The notes below the pieces were generated by a model that was given only the letters and a program-made list of their open reading frames with translations, was not told the DNA's origin and searched no databases. From Brassica napus (taxonomy: Eukaryota; Streptophyta; Magnoliopsida; Brassicales; Brassicaceae), in NCBI RefSeq assembly GCF_020379485.1, contig NC_063438.1:2914001-2978000 (forward strand): DNA of 64,000 bases, given 5' to 3'. The number at the start of each line of letters is the position of its first letter. Within the stretch, counting starts at the first letter, position 1. Positions 57,698 through 64,000 of the stretch are shown here, piece by piece. The position numbers and the translations under genes are program-made.

Positions 57698-58642
57698 GGG
57701 GTTTTTGCCAAAACTAACCCACAACTTGATTTTAATTCCAAACCTATACCCAAACTTGAATCAAATGCAAAACAAATCTAAAAGCCTAGTGAAATTACAG
57801 CTCAGCCCCTTGTGACCAAACAAAAAAACAGAAGCCATTTTTACGAATATAGCCCCAGTAAATCGTCTGAGTCGTCTGAGATGTTGGAAGTCGTCTGGAC
57901 GACTGAAGTGTAAGTCGTCTGGTACCAGTTTATTTTAAAAATAATTTATAAATCTTGTAAAAAATATTTTGATGCGTAAAAAATAAAAATCAAGTAATTA
58001 TAAACAGTTTTAACTCATATAAATTAAGATATGATAAAATTGATTTGTTTTGAAGATATATGAGTGGAAGTAGTGAATCATGAAATACTTTGGTTTAGGA
58101 GTTTGGCAAACATATGTTGTAGTATTGTATGTATTGTTAGGGTTAGATTTTGGAAAACTAAAATGTTTTTTTCAAAAATTAGTTTTCACTTATATGTGTT
58201 TATTTCTGTGTATAGTAAACACTTTTCAAGTTTGATTTGGTTTTATGAAGTGTTTAATTAGATAATTAAGTTTAGGGGTTATGTTTAGGGTGTGGACGAC
58301 TTATATTTCAGTCGTCTGTTGAATAATTTACCCGGACGACATATATTTCAGTCGTCCAGACGACTTACTTGTAAGTCGTCTGGAAAGTCTTCTATTTTAG
58401 TTTCCCGCTAAAAATATTTAATTTCCCGCTAAAAATATTAAACTCTTCTGGACGACTTACATGTAAGTCGTCTGTTTTAATTTCTTCACCAGACGACTGA
58501 AATGTAAGTCGTCCAGGAAGTCGTCAGAGTCAAAAATATTTAATCTAATTGGATTTTTTGTCTCCCTATATAAAGAAAAATTTACACATTCTCTCTCCTC
58601 CTCTCAAATGGCTGCAACAAAAATGTAATGTTCATCATTCTA

Positions 58643-59700
58643 AAACTCTCCAACCTCTCTCTAATCTCTTTGACTTGAAAACACCAAACTTTATATGAAT
58701 TTTTCAGTTTTGGCTCATGTATTTCTTACTAATCTATCTCTTTTGCAGGTTTTTAATCAAATGGTACTCAACTTCCACTAATTTAGAGGTAGATCTATTA
58801 ATTTTAGATATGTATTTTTGTGTGTTCTATAAATGTAGATTTATCTAATCTTCCACTCATTTTCTCTATTTTTAAGTCATTTGAACGTTTTTGAATATGC
58901 AGGTTTTTCAGATCTGGATTTGATGTGCAGGTTTTTCAGATCTGGAAGACTTCTGGGACGACTTACCTGTTAGTCGTCTGGAAGTCGTCTGGACTTCTTG
59001 GAAGTCTTCTGACAAAGTCGTCTGGACTTCCAGGAAGTCGTCTGGACTTCCAGGAAGTCGTCTGGACTTCTAGGAAGTCGTCTGAATTTTTCTGAACGTT
59101 TTGGTAAGTTCTTATGTCTGATTTTTCTTCATTTGGTAACTTCTTGTTGTATAAAGTTCTTACTTTTTTCCCAAACTAAAACTCTCCAAACCCACTCTAA
59201 TCTCTTTGACTTGAAAACACCAAACTTTATATGATTTTTTCAATTTTGTCTCATGTCTTTGTTACTAATTTATTTTTTTTTTGCAGGTTTTTAATTATTT
59301 GGTACTCATCTTCCACTAATTTAAAGGTAGATCTATTATTTTTAGATATGTATTTTTGTGTGTTCTGTAAAGGTAGATTTATCTAATCTTCCACTCATTT
59401 TTTCTGTTTTTAAGCCATTTGAACGTTTTTGAATATGCAGGTTTTTCAGATCTGGATTTAATATGCAGGTTTTTCAGATCTGGAAGACTTCTGGGACGAC
59501 TTACTTGTTAGTCGTCTGGAAGTCATCTGGAAGTCGTCTGGAAGTCGTCTGGACTTCCTAAAAGTCGTCTGGACTACCTGTAAAGTCGTCTGGAAGTCGT
59601 CCGAACTTCCTAAAAGTGTTCTGGCAAAGTCGTCTGAACATCCTGGAAGTCGTCTGGACTTCTTAGAAGTCGTCTGGACTTCTTAGAAGTCGTCTGGACT
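58643..59700. repeat. Direct duplication inside the GTCGTC element (58643-59095 and 59178-59700)
   Basis: Both copies share, in order, CTCTAATCTCTTTGACTTGA, AACACCAAACTTTATATGA, TTTGCAGGTTTTTAAT, ACTTCCACTAATTT-like sequence, TTTTAGATATGTATTTTTGT, TATGCAGGTTTTTCAGATCT and GACTTCTGGGACGACTTAC. Each ends in a minisatellite of GTCGTCTGGACTTC(C/T)-type units, longer in the second copy. Confidence 0.9.
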
Positions 59701-60239
59701 TCTTAAAAGTTGTCTGGTCTTGTCTACTCAAGTGGAATCCAAGCTTGTCTTTGTAGATGAATGATCTATAATTGTTTTGTTTGTGGTCTGTTTTATGAAT
59801 TGCATGTATACTCTTTTAGTTGTGAATTTTTTGTAAAATCAGTAATAATGTTTTCCAAGATGTATTAAATGTGCTAACAATGTGTTTACACATTTACAAA
59901 TCAATGAAATAATAGACTTCAGTAGCATTTTTCTTATCTTTGGATCTCTCATATGCAATAATAAACTCCAATGGCCTTTTTCTCATCTTAATAAACAAGA
60001 ATGTTGGTAAGAGATGGAAACAAACAATAGTAACTAGTCAAAGCATATCATATTTTTTATAAGTTTGCATTGAAAAACTTAGTCAAATTTAGTAAAACTA
60101 AGGGAGAGAACATATTTTGTAAATATGAGTTTTACATATCTTGAAGTTACTTATCACTCTTAAAAATACAAGTTATTCAAAAACTAACGTAGAAGACTTA
60201 AAAACTAGTGGAGAAGACGCGGACGACTTCAATCTAAGT

Positions 60240-61066
60240 TGTCTAGACGACTAAACTATATGTCGTCTGGTCAACGCAGAGGTTATTTTTGCAATTGACT
60301 TTGAAATCTGTTATTTCGGACGACTGAAAGTTAAGTCGTCTACTATTGTTTGGTTAAAAAAAACTCCAAAAAAGCTAGACGACTTACATTTCAGTCGTCA
60401 GAGGTTAGTTTTGCATTTGACTGGATTATTTCAGAAGTTTGACTTTTTGGACGACTTACATTTCAGTCGTCTAGTGAAAATTAAAATAATAATATTTTTT
60501 TAAAAGTAGACGACTTACAGTTAAGTCGTCATAGGTTAGTTTTGCAATTGAAAAAAAAACTTCAAGATTTAATTATATACAGACGACTTATAATTCAGTC
60601 GTCCACGAGACGACTGAAATGTAAGTCGTCCAGAATTTACGAGGTTTGACCAGAATCTCGGAAAAAAATCCTGGACGACTTACAATTAAGTCGTCTGGTG
60701 GACGACTGAATTATAAGTCGTCTGTGTATAATTAAATCTTGAAGTTTTTTTTTTCAATTGCAAAACTAACCTATGACTACTTAATTGTAAGTCGTTTACT
60801 TTAAAAAAATATTATTATTTTAATTTTCGCCAGACGACTGAAATGTAAGTCGTCTGGGGAAGTCAAACTTCTGAAATTATCCAGTCAAATACAAAACTAA
60901 CCTATGACGACTGAAATGTAAGTCGTCTAGGTTCTTTGGAATTTTTTTTGAAACCAAACAATAGTAGACGACTTAACTTTCAGTCGTCTCAGGTTACAGA
61001 TTTCAAAGTCAATTGCAAAAATAACCTCTGCGTTGACCAGACGACTTCCAGGTAAGTCGTCTACAG
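60240..61066. repeat. Giant inverted repeat: ~395-bp arms, ~37-bp loop
   Basis: Left arm about 60240-60633 and right arm about 60671-61066 are near reverse complements. For example GCAGAGGTTATTTTTGCAAT (left) faces ATTGCAAAAATAACCTCTGC (right), and GACGACTTATAATTCAGTCG (left) faces its complement at about 60695. Most differences are single bases or small indels. Each arm also contains smaller GACGACTT...AGTCGTC palindromes, so the structure is nested. Confidence 0.92.
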
Positions 61067-61638
61067 CCAGACGACTGAAAGGTAAGTCGTCTACAGCCAG
61101 ACGACTTCCCAAGTAAGTCGTCTGACGAACAGATCTGGAAAAAAACTCGATGTCATACCTTAAATTAGTGAGATAAGTTCCTTAGCATACATAACGCTTC
61201 TCCAAGCACACAGAATCACAAACGGAAGTCACCCACCCATAATCGTTAGCTTCTATGACTCTATGAACCATAAAAATTTTAGAATCAAAATCTTGGGTTT
61301 TTTTAGCTCATTGTGGAGAGAAAGTGAGAGATATGTTGTGTTTAGTTCACAAGAGTGGAAAAAGAAGAAGGGTAAATCGATTTTAGGAGCATTAAGAGCT
61401 TCAAATTGGTTGTTCATGGTGGTTGTGGTATTGATGACAATGGCAATCTTGTAATTACTTGAAGATGATGAGGGTGAGAGAGTAAAGATGTCATTTTCGA
61501 AAAAAAAAAAAAAAAAATTGATGGCATTTTCGTAAATTATATGAACTTGTGGGGTGAATAGGGCAAAAGCAATTTTCAAAAAAAAAGGAGGTTAGTTTTG
61601 TGTTTGACTTTAAGTTGTAGGTCAATTTTGCAAAAATC

Positions 61639-61640
<2 letters not shown>

Positions 61641-61675
<35 letters not shown>
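61641..61675. repeat. (TA)n microsatellite at the right edge of the GTCGTC element
   Basis: About 33 bp of ATATAT ending in GTTGG. It mirrors the shorter tract at 57677-57697, fitting insertion into a TA run. Confidence 0.9.
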
Positions 61676-61678
<3 letters not shown>

Positions 61679-62428
61679 GATAGTTTTTTGGTTGCTAATC
61701 AAAACAGTGCCGATTAGGAAATTAAAGTGACTCACTATCTTTTGTCATTTTAGTCTATGACTGAATGTAGCACTTGAGTTTAATTGCATCGATTTAATAA
61801 TTAAGACGCGATATCTACTGCCGATTCCTTGTCAAGTTAAATTGATCCTTATTTTTTGAATTTTATGCATTTAATAGAAATTTTTAATAACCAGCAAAAA
61901 ATAAACACCATCTTTTAACTTGAGATTCGATCAAATTTGAGATACATGGACTACAATTTACGTAATATTATAACCCAATTCAACCATTCATCGGTAATGA
62001 TCAGTAGTGGATTTTCTTCCTGTTGTTTTCGTCGTGGAATTTTAGTTGCTTCATCACTTCATCTTATCTAACGTGGAAAGATAATGTGATTTGATTTATA
62101 TTAATTTCTGGAAACTTACGCGATGTATGATTCTCATAGTTGTCGTCGTACTAACAGACATAGGTTGAAGTACTCATTAAAAGAGTTTTATTTTGTTTTG
62201 AATATCACTAAAAGATAATTGACTAGCAAATAGCAAGTCCTTGTATAATTTCCCACTGAGATATAGTTTTTTTAACTGTCGTATGATAAACTATAATGAT
62301 AAATTATAAATTGATAAAATCCCGGAAATTGTTAAAGACGGAAAAAGGACGAATGCAATAAATAAAGAGAAACAAGCCATATATTTCCTTCCATAATAAT
62401 AACTCTAGGGCCTCAAAATTACATCAAT

Positions 62429-62485
<57 letters not shown>

Positions 62486-63110
62486 AACTAAGAGGTATAT
62501 AAACAATTTTAATTCCATCATAGGTCGAGGATCAGCCATTATTAATACTAACTACACCATCCCTTTCTGAATAAGTATAACTTTGATACTTTTCACACAA
62601 ACTAGAAAGTAACGGAAATATATGTAAATTGTTATTAGTTACATTTTTCTGACCAATAATATTTGAAATAAATAAAATTATTTATAAAACTAATGCAGTT
62701 TGTAATTAATTTTCAGCTAAAAGTAAGTATAGTTTGTATTAGAATTGTAAAATAACACTTTTTGTGTAACAAAAAAAAGAGTAAAATAACACTTATTATG
62801 AAACAGATTGAGTATATTTTTTTCCATGCTTCGCCCGTGTTTTGAAAACACATCATTTTTACTTGTATGTAATTTTTTTGCATATACTTTTTATATACGC
62901 AGTTCGAATCATCTTAACCGAAAATTTTGTATCAAAATAAATGCAAATGAAGGAAAAATATATTGGGCCACAATAGTAATGGGCTCTGATGATATGTAGT
63001 GGACCTCTGTACCGATAATATATTGGGCCACAATAGTAATAACTAAAACGCAGCGTATTCAAAAGCATTATCCTCCCTCCGGTCACTGCTCTTCTTCTTC
63101 GAGAGGCGCC
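61676..63110. other. Intergenic and CPFTSY promoter region
   Basis: AT-rich, with an (AT)n tract at 62432-62481 (50 bp). A 24-mer beginning AATATATTGGGCCACAATAG is present at 62957-62980 and at 63017-63040; both copies contain the site II core TGGGCC and lie within 155 bp of the CPFTSY ATG. No other gene seen. Confidence 0.6.
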
Positions 63111-63767
63111 ATGGCTTCTCCTTCTGCTCACCTCTCGTTTCTAGCCGGACGTACGTCGCCGCATTTCTCCTCCGAACGGCTCCGATTATCTCCGTACAGA
63201 AGAGAACTCCGTCCACCGAATCCCAAATTCCGCTGCTCAGCCGGGCAGAGCGGGTTCTTCACGCGGCTCGGTCGGTTGATCAAGGAGAAGGCCAAAAGCG
63301 ACGTGGAGAAGGTCTTCTCCGGATTCTCCAAGACTAGGGAGAATCTAGCCGTCATCGACGAGCTCCTCCTCTTCTGGAACCTCGCCGAAACAGACCGAGT
63401 GCTAGATGAACTTGAAGAGGTTTCTCTTGAACTCCACCACCATCTCTCCGATCTCTCTCTCTCGCTTTACTGAAAAATGGAATTTTCAATTTGCAGGCGT
63501 TGTTGGTTTCTGATTTTGGACCGAAGATTACGGTTAGGATCGTTGAGAGGCTGAGGGATGATATAATGTCAGGGAAGCTCAAGTCAGGAAGCGAGATCAA
63601 GGTTTTAATCTTAAAACTATAATTGTAACACGTGTTATGCATGTTAATGAGCTGTTTGATCACAAAAAAATAATAATGTGAAAAATGATGTAGGATGCGT
63701 TGAAGGGGAGTGTGTTGGAGATGCTGGCTAAGAAAAACAGCAAGACAGAGCTTCAACTTGGATTCAG
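63111..63767 (+). CDS. CPFTSY: CPFTSY, chloroplast SRP receptor, 5' part (runs off the window)
   Basis: Three exons are inside the window: 63111-63419, 63497-63601 and 63694-63767, with GT-AG introns. They encode the first 162 residues or so of a protein matching Arabidopsis cpFtsY (At2g45770, 366 residues). Residues 1-40 are Ser/Arg-rich and look like a chloroplast transit peptide (MASPSAHLSFLAGR...). Then come GFFTRLGRLIKEKAKSDVEKVFSGF and the helical N domain (NLAVIDELLLFWNLAETDRVLDELEE, LLVSDFGPKITVRIVERLRDDI, SGSEIKDALK). The GTPase G domain starts after the last exon seen and lies beyond 64000. cpFtsY docks the cpSRP54/43-LHCP complex at the thylakoid for light-harvesting protein insertion. 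No frameshift seen; the gene is incomplete only because of the window end. Confidence 0.93.
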
Positions 63768-64000
63768 GTTCTCTTTACTGTTTCATCTCCTCCGATTAAA
63801 GTGGAAGATTCTGGTTTAATTTTGATTTATTATAGATAAATTCTCTGATAGTTTTTTAAAAGTTTTTGTCACAAAAATAGCATTCAGGGAAAAAAATGAT
63901 CAAAATAAATTTTATTAAAAAGTAAAAATATTTTACCTAAGACTTAGGTTTTAGAGTTAAAGATGCGATTTGTGAATATGATTTCAAATTAAAAAAATTA
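63768..64000. other. CPFTSY intron 3, partial
   Basis: Begins with GT after GGATTCAG and continues AT-rich to the window end without an acceptor that would restore the frame. Confidence 0.6.

Larger units (their letters stand above)
57698..61640. mobile_element. 3.9-kb GTCGTC-repeat element with imperfect terminal inverted repeats
   Basis: The left end GGGGTTTTTGCCAAAACTAA... (57698) and the right end read in reverse, GGGATTTTTGCAAAATTGAC... (61640), align over about 28 bp with gaps and mismatches. Both ends abut (TA)n tracts, so the target was probably TA. The interior has dozens of copies of a GACGACTTACATTTCAGTCGTC-like module in both orientations, a direct duplication of about 450-520 bp, GTCGTCTGGACTTC minisatellites and an 820-bp foldback. 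No transposase or other convincing ORF is seen. Splice-like strings (TTTGCAGGTTTTT, GGTAAG) recur in the duplicated unit. I do not recognise the family; a non-autonomous DNA transposon is the best guess. Confidence 0.6.

Noticed and set aside
59000..59700. Regularly repeated GTCGTCTGGACTTC units that could suggest a CRISPR array
   Set aside because: This is plant nuclear DNA, repeats are contiguous minisatellite units without unique spacers, and there are no cas genes.
60927..61579. ORFs in the right part of the GTCGTC element
   Set aside because: Repeat-derived (SRLAVDDLP repeats come from the GTCGTC modules) or low complexity; no protein family recognised.

Overview
This is plant nuclear DNA from a Brassica-type crucifer. 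The genes have short exons with GT-AG introns (one GC-AG), AT-rich intergenic DNA, and many small transposons. Every intact protein I recognise matches an Arabidopsis thaliana protein, nearly all from one stretch of chromosome 2 (about At2g45510 to At2g45770) and in the same order. The SOC1-like protein also carries the PKAKLYEF variant that I associate with Brassica SOC1. Gene names rest on remembered Arabidopsis proteins; no search was run.

Layout. 1-5900: repeat-rich and decayed, with a possible small ORF, unidentified coding remnants, a CYP704A-type P450 pseudogene and a nucleolin-like RRM scrap. 5949-9734: two tandem carboxylesterases, CXE8-like (start codon lost) and CXE9-like (intact), separated by a poly(A)-tailed retroposon with a 14-bp target-site duplication. 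10504-11740: SAP18 (minus). 14946-16807: AGL6 (plus), facing SOC1 tail to tail (19052-21494, minus). 21500-28580: long intergenic stretch with a LINE fragment and a hAT-like MITE. 28585-29559: TCP9 (minus). 31030-33182: PEX16/SSE1 (minus) with a TIR element in intron 2. 33712-33978: 3' part of an RPS27 gene. 36117-37745: ARM-repeat protein. 38904-40218: PEX11D. 41210-43950: a PMT16-like Golgi methyltransferase. 45443-49130: an HD-ZIP IV gene most like HDG1. 50641-52166: a membrane RING-H2 protein. 52952-54272: a Helitron. About 54430-54610: a SINE. 54990-55595: BAP2-like C2 protein (minus). 57698-61640: a 3.9-kb element full of GTCGTC-type repeats with a giant foldback. 63111 to the end: the 5' part of CPFTSY.

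Biology. The genes do not form a pathway. The window contains two flowering MADS genes, two peroxisome biogenesis genes (PEX16, PEX11D), two epidermal/growth transcription factors (HDG1-like, TCP9), a defence-linked C2 protein and a chloroplast SRP receptor. The clearest gene-content surprise is the HDG1-like and RING pair between PMT16 and BAP2. From memory, Arabidopsis lacks them here but has the same trio order (HDG1, RING, BAP1) in the duplicated block on chromosome 3. The clearest non-genic structures are the foldback at 60240-61066, the Helitron, the retroposon with intact TSD, two hAT MITEs with readable TSDs, and a MIR-like hairpin at 37973-38134.
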